Shown piece after piece: positions 1 to 6,712 of a stretch of 6,910 nucleotides of DNA. The first letter of the stretch is position 1; each line of letters opens with the position of its first letter. Under the pieces are notes generated by a model that was given only the letters and a program-made list of their open reading frames with translations, made no database searches and was not told the origin of the DNA. A program made the position numbers and the translations under genes. The DNA lies in the NCBI GenBank assembly GCA_937894565.1, contig CALBHK010000512.1, positions 1 to 6,910 of the forward strand, given 5' to 3'. The stretch comes from an uncultured Chlamydiae bacterium. GTDB lineage: Bacteria > Chlamydiota > Chlamydiia > Chlamydiales > CALBHK01.

Positions 1-95
1 CCATGGTCTTTACTTTACTGACCACGATTTATATTTTGTTATCAGTTCCTCACTCAGAAGAAATTCATATAACCAATGAAAACCAAAGGAAATAA
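1..95 (+). CDS. atpB: ATP synthase subunit a, C-terminal end only (partial)
   Basis: Only the last 30 codons and the stop are present, read from base 3, with TAA at 93-95; the gene begins upstream of the window. The visible tail contains MVFTLLTTIYILL, which matches the last transmembrane helix of F-type subunit a (families typically have a segment like QAFVFTLLTAIYI here), and then a short polar end with Glu and His residues. Subunit a is the membrane stator that forms the ion half-channels against the c-ring. The gene's position just before atpE, with 2 nt between its stop and the atpE ATG, fits the standard atpB-atpE order. The key channel arginine lies in the missing part. The identification rests on the short tail plus the gene order. 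Confidence 0.85.
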   Translation, partial: MVFTLLTTIYILLSVPHSEEIHITNENQRK

Positions 96-97
96 AA

Positions 98-358
98 ATG
101 GATGTTCCATTTGTGTTAGGTGTATTAGATGTCGCATCAGCCCTTGCTTTATCAGCCCCCTTAGGAGTTGGCTTTGCCGCGCTTGGGTCTGGAATTGGGC
201 TTGGAATGGCTGTTAAAGGCGCTTTAGAAGCAATAGGGCGTCAGCCGGAAGCGTCGGGAAAAATTTTAACAAACCTTATTATTGGTGCCGCTCTGATTGA
301 AGCTTTAACGATTTATGCTCTCATCGTCTTTTTCATTTCTCTCGGAAAGATGGGTTAA
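98..358 (+). CDS. atpE: ATP synthase subunit c (ring proteolipid), 86 aa
   Basis: This is the rotor-ring subunit of Fo, a two-helix hairpin in the inner membrane. Helix 1 (about residues 8-45) carries the glycine repeat GSGIGLG (30-36), where helices pack in the ring. The polar loop has the R48-Q49-P50 motif that contacts gamma and epsilon. Helix 2 (about 55-83) has the ion-carrying carboxylate E68 in GAALIEALTIY. Aligned by eye on RQP with the Na+ type (Ilyobacter), the Gln ligand position of helix 1 is L35 and the Ser/Thr after the Glu are A69/L70, so the ring looks proton-specific. The length is normal for the family. The Shine-Dalgarno AAAGGA (85-90) lies in the end of atpB, 7 nt before this ATG, which supports the start. 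Confidence 0.97.
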   Translation: MDVPFVLGVLDVASALALSAPLGVGFAALGSGIGLGMAVKGALEAIGRQPEASGKILTNLIIGAALIEALTIYALIVFFISLGKMG

Positions 359-369
359 GGAAAAAATCT

Positions 370-855
370 ATGCTAAATCTAGATATCAGCCAGATCATCA
401 TTCAGATCATTGCGTTTTTAGTCATGCTTTGGGTTATGAAAAGGTATGGCTGGCAACCTCTTTTGGATATTTTGGAAGCGCGTCGAAAAAAAATTCAGGC
501 AGAACTTGATTCCATTGCTGCCCAAAAAGAGCAGATGGACCAATTGAGCATCCAATATCAAGAAAAAATTAAGGAAATAGATGCAGAGGTAAGAAAAAAA
601 ATGCAAGAAGCTGTTCTGCAGAGTCAAAAAATGAGCTCGCAAATTCAAAAAGAGGCCCAATTGCATGCGCAAGAGATCTTGCAAAGAGCAAAATCCGAAA
701 TGGAATCAGAGATCGCTAAAGCAAAAAATCAACTTAAAAACGATATTGTTAACCTGGTTATTCATGCTACAGAAAAGATTTTGAAAGAAAAATTAGATGA
801 TTCAGGTCAAAGGGAACTGATTACTAAGTTTATTGGAGAGGCGCAAGTAAAATGA
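370..855 (+). CDS. atpF: ATP synthase subunit b (peripheral stalk), 161 aa
   Basis: Subunit b is the stator stalk that anchors F1 (through delta and alpha) to subunit a. The sequence has one N-terminal membrane helix (about residues 5-24, IIIQIIAFLVMLWVM), then the tether region KRYGWQPLLDILEARRKKI, then a long charged coiled coil rich in Lys, Glu and Gln (about 35-140). A weakly hydrophobic end fits the delta-binding region. The length is typical. There is a single b gene, with no second b' copy beside it. A Shine-Dalgarno TAAGGA (356-361) overlaps the atpE stop and sits 8 nt before the ATG. The stop overlaps the atpH start as ATGA, suggesting translational coupling. Confidence 0.95.
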   Translation: MLNLDISQIIIQIIAFLVMLWVMKRYGWQPLLDILEARRKKIQAELDSIAAQKEQMDQLSIQYQEKIKEIDAEVRKKMQEAVLQSQKMSSQIQKEAQLHAQEILQRAKSEMESEIAKAKNQLKNDIVNLVIHATEKILKEKLDDSGQRELITKFIGEAQVK

Positions 856-1382
856 TAGAGTACGCTATCTCTGCGCGTTATGCTAAAGCATTGTTTGATT
901 TAGATCGTATTAAAGGGAGTTTAATCGGGGATTTTGAATCTATAATCAAAGTTTTGAACCAGAGCCCTAAGTTGGTAAAGTTTCTAAAATCTCCAATCTC
1001 TTTAATTGAGAAAAAAGAAGTTTTTCAAAATTTATTGGGAGAAAAATTGGATTCCATGTTCATCAATTTTATTTTTTATTTGATTCAAAAGGGCAGGCTG
1101 GATAACCTGCAATCTATTGGCCGTGAATATAAACGCATGGCAAACAAATGTTTGGGAGTATGGGAAGTGGATATTGTGAGCGCAGTCCCCATAGATGCTG
1201 ACTTTGAATTAAAGCTTAAACAGAAATTGGAAAAAGATTTTTGCAAGAAAATTAGTCTAAACAAAAAAGTCAATCCAAAAATAATTGGAGGGGCAATTTT
1301 AGTCATAGAAAACGAAATGCTGGACTGGAGTGTAGCGACCAGACTTAAGAAATTAAAAGAAAATTTAATGAGAGTATCATGA
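852..1382 (+). CDS. atpH: ATP synthase subunit delta (OSCP-type), 176 aa
   Basis: Delta caps the top of F1 and links the alpha N-termini to the b stalk. The N-terminus (EYAISARYAKALFDL) has the family's typical ARYAKALF motif, and residues up to about 105 form the expected six-helix domain. The C-terminal part contains NPKIIGGAILVIENEMLDWSV, matching the conserved region usually written P.LIGG..V......D.S. One oddity is Trp at the position just before SV, where Gly is usual in VIDGSV. The length is normal. The ATG overlaps the atpF stop and the stop overlaps the atpA ATG, so it lies between two 4-nt overlaps. GGAGAG at 835-840, 11 nt upstream, can serve as the ribosome site. Confidence 0.93.
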   Translation: MIEYAISARYAKALFDLDRIKGSLIGDFESIIKVLNQSPKLVKFLKSPISLIEKKEVFQNLLGEKLDSMFINFIFYLIQKGRLDNLQSIGREYKRMANKCLGVWEVDIVSAVPIDADFELKLKQKLEKDFCKKISLNKKVNPKIIGGAILVIENEMLDWSVATRLKKLKENLMRVS

Positions 1383-2899
1383 CATTCAAACCGGAAGAAG
1401 TCTCCTGGATCATTCAAGAGAATTTAGAAAAGTATGAGGAGCAGCTATCTTTAGAATCCATTGGGCATGTTTTGCAGGTGGGCGATGGCATTGCCCGCGT
1501 ATGGGGATTGGACGATGTGATGATGTCGGAGCTTGTAGAATTTCCTAATGGCACTTTGGGCATCGTGTTGAACCTTGAAGTGGATAACGTAGGGGTGGTT
1601 CTGCTCGGATCAGGTATTGGAATTAAAGAGCGCGATATTGTAAAAAGAACAGGTCAAATTGCCTCAGTTCCTGTTGGAGAGGCGTTAGTGGGGCGAGTGG
1701 TAGACCCTCTTGGAAAACCACTTGATGGAAAAGGCCCTATTTGCACAACGCAAAGACGTTCTTTGGAGGGAATAGCCCCCAATGTAGTCCAACGAGAGCC
1801 GGTGAGCGAGCCTGTTCAAACGGGCATTAAGGCAATCGATGCGATGATCCCTATTGGCCGTGGACAAAGAGAGTTAATTATTGGGGACCGTCAGACGGGG
1901 AAAACTACTATTCTTATTGATATGATCCTCAACCAAAAAGGCAAAAATAATTATTGTATTTATGTGGCGATCGGGCAAAAAGAATCCACCGTTGCTCAGC
2001 TTGTTGAGAAATTGGAAGAGCATGGGGCTATGGAATATACGATTGTAGTCTCTGCCGCTTCTTCATCACCCGCTTCTTTACAGTATATAGCTCCTTATGC
2101 CGGTGCTGCTATGGGCGAATATTTTATGTACAATAAAGAACACGCTATATGTTGCTATGATGACCTGACTAAGCACTCTCAAGCCTATAGACAGCTCTCT
2201 CTTTTGCTGCGTCGTCCTCCTGGGCGCGAAGCCTATCCAGGAGATATCTTCTATCTGCATTCTCGCTTATTGGAAAGAGCTGCAAAACTAAGTGTTGCAC
2301 GAGGGGGAGGCTCTTTAACTGCTCTGCCTGTTGTGGAGACTCAGGCCAATGATGTCTCTGCTTATATCCCAACGAATGTCATTTCCATTACGGATGGACA
2401 AATTTACCTGGAGCCAGATCTGTTTTACGCAGGTGTTCGCCCCGCCATTAATGTGGGAATTTCAGCTTCAAGAGTGGGGGGTAAAGCACAGACAAAAGCA
2501 ATGAAAAAGGTGGCGGGCAATTTGCGCTTAGATCTAGCGCAATTTCGAGAACTCGCCGCTTTTACTCAATTTGGCTCTGAATTAGATGAAGCGACCCTTG
2601 CTCAGCTGACTAGGGGAGAGAGAATGGTGGAAATTCTAAAACAAGATAAAAACACCCCATTTTCCCTTGAAAAACAGGTGATGATCATTTTTAGCGGTAC
2701 TCAAGGCTATCTTGATGATCTCCCAATGAATGCCATCAACTCTTTTGTTGAGGGCTTTTATCAATTTATTGAAGAGCAATACCCAGACATTCCTCTGACT
2801 ATCGCGAATACTAAGGAGTTGGACGAGGCTACATTTAATAAATTAAATGAAGCTACAGCAAAGTTTAAGGAAGGATTTAAACAGCAATGGCAACACTAA
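1379..2899 (+). CDS. atpA: ATP synthase subunit alpha, 506 aa
   Basis: Alpha alternates with beta in the F1 hexamer and provides the non-catalytic nucleotide sites plus the arginine finger of the catalytic sites. In order there are: an N-terminal delta-binding helix and beta-barrel (about 1-95); the P-loop GDRQTGKT at 169-176; the Walker B strand and following segment CCYDDLTKHSQAYRQ (258-272); RRPPGREAYPGD (278-289); the family signature PAINVGISASRVGG (355-368), with R365 as the presumed arginine finger; and a helical C-terminal domain ending about residue 506. All landmarks expected of a functional alpha are intact and the length is typical. The start overlaps the atpH stop (ATGA) and lacks a strong Shine-Dalgarno, so translation is probably coupled to atpH. 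The last 13 nt overlap atpG. Confidence 0.98.
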   Translation: MTFKPEEVSWIIQENLEKYEEQLSLESIGHVLQVGDGIARVWGLDDVMMSELVEFPNGTLGIVLNLEVDNVGVVLLGSGIGIKERDIVKRTGQIASVPVGEALVGRVVDPLGKPLDGKGPICTTQRRSLEGIAPNVVQREPVSEPVQTGIKAIDAMIPIGRGQRELIIGDRQTGKTTILIDMILNQKGKNNYCIYVAIGQKESTVAQLVEKLEEHGAMEYTIVVSAASSSPASLQYIAPYAGAAMGEYFMYNKEHAICCYDDLTKHSQAYRQLSLLLRRPPGREAYPGDIFYLHSRLLERAAKLSVARGGGSLTALPVVETQANDVSAYIPTNVISITDGQIYLEPDLFYAGVRPAINVGISASRVGGKAQTKAMKKVAGNLRLDLAQFRELAAFTQFGSELDEATLAQLTRGERMVEILKQDKNTPFSLEKQVMIIFSGTQGYLDDLPMNAINSFVEGFYQFIEEQYPDIPLTIANTKELDEATFNKLNEATAKFKEGFKQQWQH

Positions 2900-3738
2900 G
2901 AGAGACGCGTCGAAAGATCCAATCTGTCACCAATATCCGCAAGATCACGCAGGCCATGGAACTGGTAGCCGCTTCCTATTTACATAAAGCACAGACAAAG
3001 GCGGAGTCCTCGCGTCCTTATGCTTTGAAATTACAAGAAATTTTAGATTCTATCATTGCCGCATCGGATGAGTTGCATCACCCCTTGATTTCTGCACGTA
3101 CAGTTAAAAGGATCGGTCTAGTCATTATTGCAGGCGATCGGGGATTATGTGGTGGTTATAATCATAATGTATTCAATGCTGCTGAAAAATTTTTAAAAGA
3201 ACATGCGGATAAGGAAGTGGAACTCATTCTTGTGGGAAAGAAATCGATTCATTATTTTGAACATAAGAAATGGGGCATTTCATCTATATTGGATGGATGG
3301 GGAGGAAAAATTACTTATCAACAGATAGAAGAATTGACTCATAAATTAATGGAGTTTTATTTGAATGGCCATTTGGATGAAATCTATCTGGTCTACACGC
3401 ATTTTATTAATATGGGTGCCAGGGAAGTGAAAGTGGATAAATTTTTAAATATTGAAATAGAACCTTCCTGCTCCTCTAAAAAAAATTATATTATTGAACC
3501 GGATGCAGCTACGGTCTTTGCTGAAATTCTACCCCGCTATTGCATCACGAAAATACAGGCAGCTCTTAATGATGCCTATGCTTCAGAACTCGCAGCACGT
3601 ATCTTTTCTATGCGCGCGGCCACGAAGAATGCGGAAGAGATGATTGAAAAATTAACTTTGATACGCAATAAGGTCCGTCAAAGTGGGATCACACGGGAGC
3701 TGATTGAAATCACCTCCGGTGCGGAAGGGTTACGCTAA
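2887..3738 (+). CDS. atpG: ATP synthase subunit gamma (central shaft), 283 aa
   Basis: Gamma is the rotating shaft inside the alpha3beta3 hexamer. The N-terminal helix ATLRETRRKIQSVTNIRKIT followed by QAMELVAAS is characteristic, as is the Rossmann-like middle with GDRGLCGGYN (family SDRGLCGG.N). The C-terminal helix has ATKNAEEMIEKLTL and ends ITRELIEITSGAEGL, the gamma signature. The length is normal. The start is set by the conserved N-terminus: the ATG lies 13 nt inside the end of atpA, in another frame. Its Shine-Dalgarno, AAGGAAGGA (2867-2875), is inside atpA with an 11-nt spacer, slightly long. The chloroplast-type redox cysteine insertion is not evident. Confidence 0.97.
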   Translation: MATLRETRRKIQSVTNIRKITQAMELVAASYLHKAQTKAESSRPYALKLQEILDSIIAASDELHHPLISARTVKRIGLVIIAGDRGLCGGYNHNVFNAAEKFLKEHADKEVELILVGKKSIHYFEHKKWGISSILDGWGGKITYQQIEELTHKLMEFYLNGHLDEIYLVYTHFINMGAREVKVDKFLNIEIEPSCSSKKNYIIEPDAATVFAEILPRYCITKIQAALNDAYASELAARIFSMRAATKNAEEMIEKLTLIRNKVRQSGITRELIEITSGAEGLR

Positions 3739-3758
3739 AACTTAAAATTTAAGGTAAT

Positions 3759-5162
3759 ATGGCTGAAGGAATTTTAAAACAGGTGATTGGTCCCACAATT
3801 GATGTGGAATTTCCATCCGATGCATTACCCAATCTATTGAATGCAATCACTATTCAGGATGCAGAGAAAAAAATTAACCTCACGGCCGAGGTGGCCATGC
3901 ATTTGGGAGAAAATCGCGTCCGCTGCATCGCTTTTTCATCTACTGATGGCCTTATTCGTGGGATGAAGGCAGTGGACACAGGCGCTCCCGTTTCAGTGCC
4001 TGTAGGCAAGCAAACTTTAGGACGTATATTTGACCTATTAGGTAATACAATTGATGAAATGGGCAGCTTTCCAGATCATACTTTACGCTCTCCCATCCAC
4101 AGATCGGCTCCTAGTTTTGATGAGCAAGAGACTAAAACATCTATTTTTGAAACCGGCATCAAGGTGATTGATCTGTTACAACCCTATCCAAAAGGGGGAA
4201 AAGTGGGCCTCTTTGGTGGGGCAGGCGTGGGTAAATCTGTGATTGTGATGGAACTGATTCGCAATATCGCCATTCAACATGGGGGCTATTCTGTTTTTTG
4301 CGGAGTGGGTGAGCGTACACGGGAAGGGAATGATCTTTGGCTTGAGATGAAAGATTCTGGGGTTTTATCCAAAACAAGCTTGGTCTTTGGGCAGATGAAT
4401 GAACCTCCCGGAGCAAGAATGCGTGTGGCGCTAACCGGTTTAACGATGGCAGAGCATTTTAGGGATGAAGAGCGTCAGGATGTTTTGTTATTTATTGATA
4501 ATATTTTTAGGTTTGTCCAGGCAGGTTCGGAAGTTTCTGCCTTACTGGGCAGGATGCCATCAGCTGTGGGTTATCAGCCGACCTTATCTACAGATATAGG
4601 TGCGTTGCAAGAGAGGATCACATCGACTAAAAAAGGGTCCATCACCTCTGTTCAGGCGATTTATGTTCCAGCTGATGACTATACAGACCCGGCACCAGCT
4701 GGTATTTTTACCCATTTGGATGCCTCCACTGCTCTTTCAAGACAGATTGCAGAGCTCGGGATTTATCCGGCTGTAGATCCTTTAGCTTCTACTTCCAGAA
4801 TTTTAGATCCAAAAGTGATTGGAGAAGAGCACTATAGCGTTGCCAGAGCTGTGCAGAAGGTTTTGCAAAGATATAAAGAGCTTCAGGATATTATTGTCAT
4901 TTTGGGAATTGATGAATTATCTCAGGAGGATCGTCACCTTGTTGCCAGAGCACGTAAGATTCAAAAATTTCTCTCTCAACCCTTATTTGTTGCAGAGACG
5001 TTTACAGGTAAACCAGGACGTTTTGTTCAATTACAAGATACCATTAAGGGCTTTAAAATGATTCTTGATGGCGAGATGGACGCTATTCCCGAACAAGCCT
5101 TTTATATGGTGGGGCCCATTGAAGAAGTGTTTGAAAAAGCCGAATCTATGAAGAAGAAGTAA
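3759..5162 (+). CDS. atpD: ATP synthase subunit beta (catalytic), 467 aa
   Basis: Beta holds the catalytic sites for ATP synthesis and hydrolysis. Landmarks in order: N-terminal barrel beginning GILKQVIGPTIDVEFP; P-loop GGAGVGKS (153-160), with K159; GVGERTREGNDL with catalytic E185 and R186; Walker B LLFIDNIFRF (243-252); SALLGRMPSAVGYQPTL (260-276); adenine-stacking Y336 in LGIYPAVDPL; and the DELSEED loop here as DELSQED (385-391). The length is normal. Two departures from consensus are visible: Ser instead of Thr after the P-loop lysine, a conservative change of the Mg2+-coordinating hydroxyl residue, and Gln in the DELSEED loop. The other catalytic residues are present, so the enzyme should be active. 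AAGG at 3751-3754, in the 20-nt gap after atpG, provides a short-spaced ribosome site. Confidence 0.98.
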   Translation: MAEGILKQVIGPTIDVEFPSDALPNLLNAITIQDAEKKINLTAEVAMHLGENRVRCIAFSSTDGLIRGMKAVDTGAPVSVPVGKQTLGRIFDLLGNTIDEMGSFPDHTLRSPIHRSAPSFDEQETKTSIFETGIKVIDLLQPYPKGGKVGLFGGAGVGKSVIVMELIRNIAIQHGGYSVFCGVGERTREGNDLWLEMKDSGVLSKTSLVFGQMNEPPGARMRVALTGLTMAEHFRDEERQDVLLFIDNIFRFVQAGSEVSALLGRMPSAVGYQPTLSTDIGALQERITSTKKGSITSVQAIYVPADDYTDPAPAGIFTHLDASTALSRQIAELGIYPAVDPLASTSRILDPKVIGEEHYSVARAVQKVLQRYKELQDIIVILGIDELSQEDRHLVARARKIQKFLSQPLFVAETFTGKPGRFVQLQDTIKGFKMILDGEMDAIPEQAFYMVGPIEEVFEKAESMKKK

Positions 5163-5165
5163 CTC

Positions 5166-5453
5166 ATGTATCATTTAAAGATTCTTACGTCAGAAGAAAT
5201 TGTTTTGGATGATGAGGTCGTGGCTTTAATTGCGCCAGGTACAGAAGGGTATCTTGGGGTGCTTTCAGATCATGCTCCCCTTATTACGTCCCTGAAAGAA
5301 GGGACTCTTGTGATTACGGATAAGAATAATAAGAGATCTTACTATCATATTTCCGGGGGTTTTTTAGAGGTCGATCATAATAAGGCTTCTATTCTTGTGG
5401 AAAAAATAGCGCCCACAGAGCCTGTAGATATCGGAACTATGGGCGGGATATAA
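5166..5453 (+). CDS. atpC: ATP synthase subunit epsilon, short form without C-terminal helical domain, 95 aa
   Basis: Epsilon binds gamma and the c-ring. The visible protein is the N-terminal beta-sandwich: YHLKILTSEEIVL, then EGYLGVLSDHAPLITSLKEG (the conserved GELGILPGHAPL-like region), then YYHISGGFLEVDHNKASILVE. It stops 8 residues after EKIAPTEPVD, where family members of about 130-140 aa enter two C-terminal helices that inhibit ATP hydrolysis. Neither alternative frame downstream encodes such helices, so this looks like a natural short epsilon rather than a frameshift; comparable short forms are known, for example in green sulfur bacteria. The ATG is 3 nt after the atpD stop with no clear Shine-Dalgarno. 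The TAA stop directly abuts the convergent brnQ stop. Confidence 0.92.
   Translation: MYHLKILTSEEIVLDDEVVALIAPGTEGYLGVLSDHAPLITSLKEGTLVITDKNNKRSYYHISGGFLEVDHNKASILVEKIAPTEPVDIGTMGGI
5401..5445 (-). terminator. Intrinsic terminator for brnQ, embedded in the end of atpC
   Basis: Read on the - strand, CGCCCATAG (5445-5437) pairs with CTGTGGGCG (5418-5410): nine pairs including one G-U wobble, with an 18-nt loop. It is followed at once by CTATTTTTT (5409-5401 region), a U-tract typical of Rho-independent termination. The stem begins 8 nt after the brnQ stop codon, exactly where a terminator for that gene is expected. On the + strand the wobble becomes a C-A mismatch and no T-tract follows, so it should act on brnQ only. 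The loop is larger than usual, which keeps confidence moderate. Confidence 0.6.
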
Positions 5454-6614
5454 CTATATCAATTCTACTACATAAATGTAGGCAGAGATGGCAAAGGTGA
5501 TAAAGACCGGTGTTTTTATCGGCTTAAAGCGTCCCAACTTATGAATGATATTCAAAAAGGTCAGCACGATCAGTCCTGGGTAGCATATTTGTAAAATAGG
5601 CCCCAAAAATGAGGAAATTCCGGTGAATTCAAAAGTAGAGACAAAAAAAGTAAGCAGCAAAGCAAGTATTAACGTCACTTCGTAGCTAATTTTTTCTCTA
5701 AAAACTTCTTTTTGCACAAAGTCGCTAAAAGCAGAGATCAGAGCTATAGCTGTGGTTAAACAGGCCAGAGCAATCGTTACGCACACGAGAAGTCCCGCAT
5801 GTTCTCCTGCAATTTTCATGGTGATGGCGGCAAGTAGAGCATCTTTTCCTGTATTTCCTAAGTTGCTTCCATGAAAAGCGGCGAGATAGCTAAAACCTAC
5901 ATAGACAATGGCAAGTAAAAAAGCAGCGATTAGACTTGCATAGAGGGCAGTGTAGAGATAATTTAAATGCGTTTGGCCACTTTTTAGCCTCGTCTTGAGA
6001 ATAGTGATGATAGTAGAGGAGAAAAAGAATGCAGCTAATAAATCCATCGTATTATAACCCTCTTTAAGTCCATAGAAAAACATTTCTGTAGACTCATAGC
6101 TCATCTCAGTCAAGTTAGGAGGTGCAAAAAGTCCTTTGATGATAATAAAAACCAAAGAACCAAGTAACAAAGGTGTTAACACCCACCCCAAAAGGGTCAA
6201 AATGTGATTTTTCCTAAAACTGAAAAGAAAAATAAGAACACAAGATAGTAGGCTAAATAGAACAGGGGAAATAGTTACAAAGCCTTTAAGTGTTGTGTAT
6301 GCAAGTGCAATACATCTGGGGGTGGACCCCAGAGGTCCTAAAAGACTAATTGTGGTGAGGCTAAGCAGAAATCCGGGGACTTTACCTAGCCTTCCAAAAA
6401 AATGACGGTAGTTGCCATCAAAGAGGATCATGGCAATGACCCCTGCAATAGGCATGATCACAGCGGTGAAAATAAGCCCTAATATGGCATAAAAATTTTT
6501 GTCCCCAGCATATTGACCTAGTGCTAAAGGGAAAATGATATTGCCAGCCCCAAAAAACATGGAGAACATAGCCAGCCCAATAGCAAGTGATTGTGATTTG
6601 AATAATTTTTTCAT
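5454..6614 (-). CDS. brnQ: BrnQ-family branched-chain amino acid:cation symporter, 386 aa
   Basis: This is an inner-membrane carrier of the LivCS/BrnQ family, which imports leucine, isoleucine and valine with Na+ or H+. The N-terminus has the family hallmark MFFGAGNIIFPLALGQYAG (19-37). Further family-like segments are GPLGSTPRC (93-101), GYNTMDLLAAFFF (186-198) and LACLTTAIALISAF (283-296). About 11-12 hydrophobic helices fill the protein. At 386 aa it is shorter than the roughly 430-440 aa of well-known members, but both ends look intact. The start is supported by AAGGA (6625-6621), 6 nt before the ATG. That ribosome site is complementary to an upstream leader ORF rich in Val/Leu/Ile codons, suggesting control by branched-chain amino acid supply. 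Substrate is inferred from the family; other hydrophobic amino acids are possible. Confidence 0.9.
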   Translation of the reverse strand: MKKLFKSQSLAIGLAMFSMFFGAGNIIFPLALGQYAGDKNFYAILGLIFTAVIMPIAGVIAMILFDGNYRHFFGRLGKVPGFLLSLTTISLLGPLGSTPRCIALAYTTLKGFVTISPVLFSLLSCVLIFLFSFRKNHILTLLGWVLTPLLLGSLVFIIIKGLFAPPNLTEMSYESTEMFFYGLKEGYNTMDLLAAFFFSSTIITILKTRLKSGQTHLNYLYTALYASLIAAFLLAIVYVGFSYLAAFHGSNLGNTGKDALLAAITMKIAGEHAGLLVCVTIALACLTTAIALISAFSDFVQKEVFREKISYEVTLILALLLTFFVSTFEFTGISSFLGPILQICYPGLIVLTFLNIIHKLGRFKPIKTPVFITFAISAYIYVVELI

Positions 6615-6712
6615 ACGTCTTCCTTAATTTATTTTAAATTTTATGAACAAAGATATAGAGGTTTTTTGGGTGGATTAAATGTGCGCTTTGCGCACGACAA
6701 TTAAGGAGACGT
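6615..6712 (-). promoter_or_regulatory. Stem sequestering the brnQ ribosome-binding site (putative translational attenuator)
   Basis: In the brnQ mRNA, 5'-ACGUCUCCUUAAUU (6712-6699) is complementary to 5'-AAUUAAGGAAGACGU (6629-6615): 14 pairs with a single bulged A. The 3' strand contains the brnQ Shine-Dalgarno AAGGA and ends at the base before the brnQ AUG, so the folded form hides the ribosome site. The 5' strand is codons 27-31 (N V S L I) of the leader ORF. The intervening 69 nt hold a GC-rich hairpin (6695-6681) and an otherwise A/U-rich, weakly structured stretch. A ribosome stalled on the Val/Leu/Ile run would cover the 5' strand and release the Shine-Dalgarno; one that reaches the leader stop at 6675 would leave the stem free to form. 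The pairing is seen directly; the regulation is inferred. Confidence 0.6.

Noticed and set aside
4159..4416. Long - strand open frame inside atpD, and similar frames opposite atpF, atpH and atpA
   Set aside because: These overlap well-conserved ATP synthase genes, have no supporting ribosome site that I could see and encode no recognisable protein.
5447..5460. GATATA-AC-TATATC dyad at the atpC/brnQ junction as a bidirectional terminator
   Set aside because: The stem is AT-only except at its ends, has a 2-nt loop and no T-tract on either side. Part of the symmetry simply comes from facing stop codons.
5468..5481. CTACAT-AA-ATGTAG hairpin as atp operon terminator
   Set aside because: It is weak, has a 2-nt loop, and is followed by GGCAGAG rather than a T-tract.
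6674..6700. Promoter for brnQ on the - strand: TTGTCG, 15-nt spacer, TTTAAT, with the GC dyad in the spacer
   Set aside because: The spacer is short and the hexamers lie inside the leader ORF. Using this promoter would remove the ORF and the anti-Shine-Dalgarno strand, which are better supported. It remains a fallback if the transcription start maps downstream.
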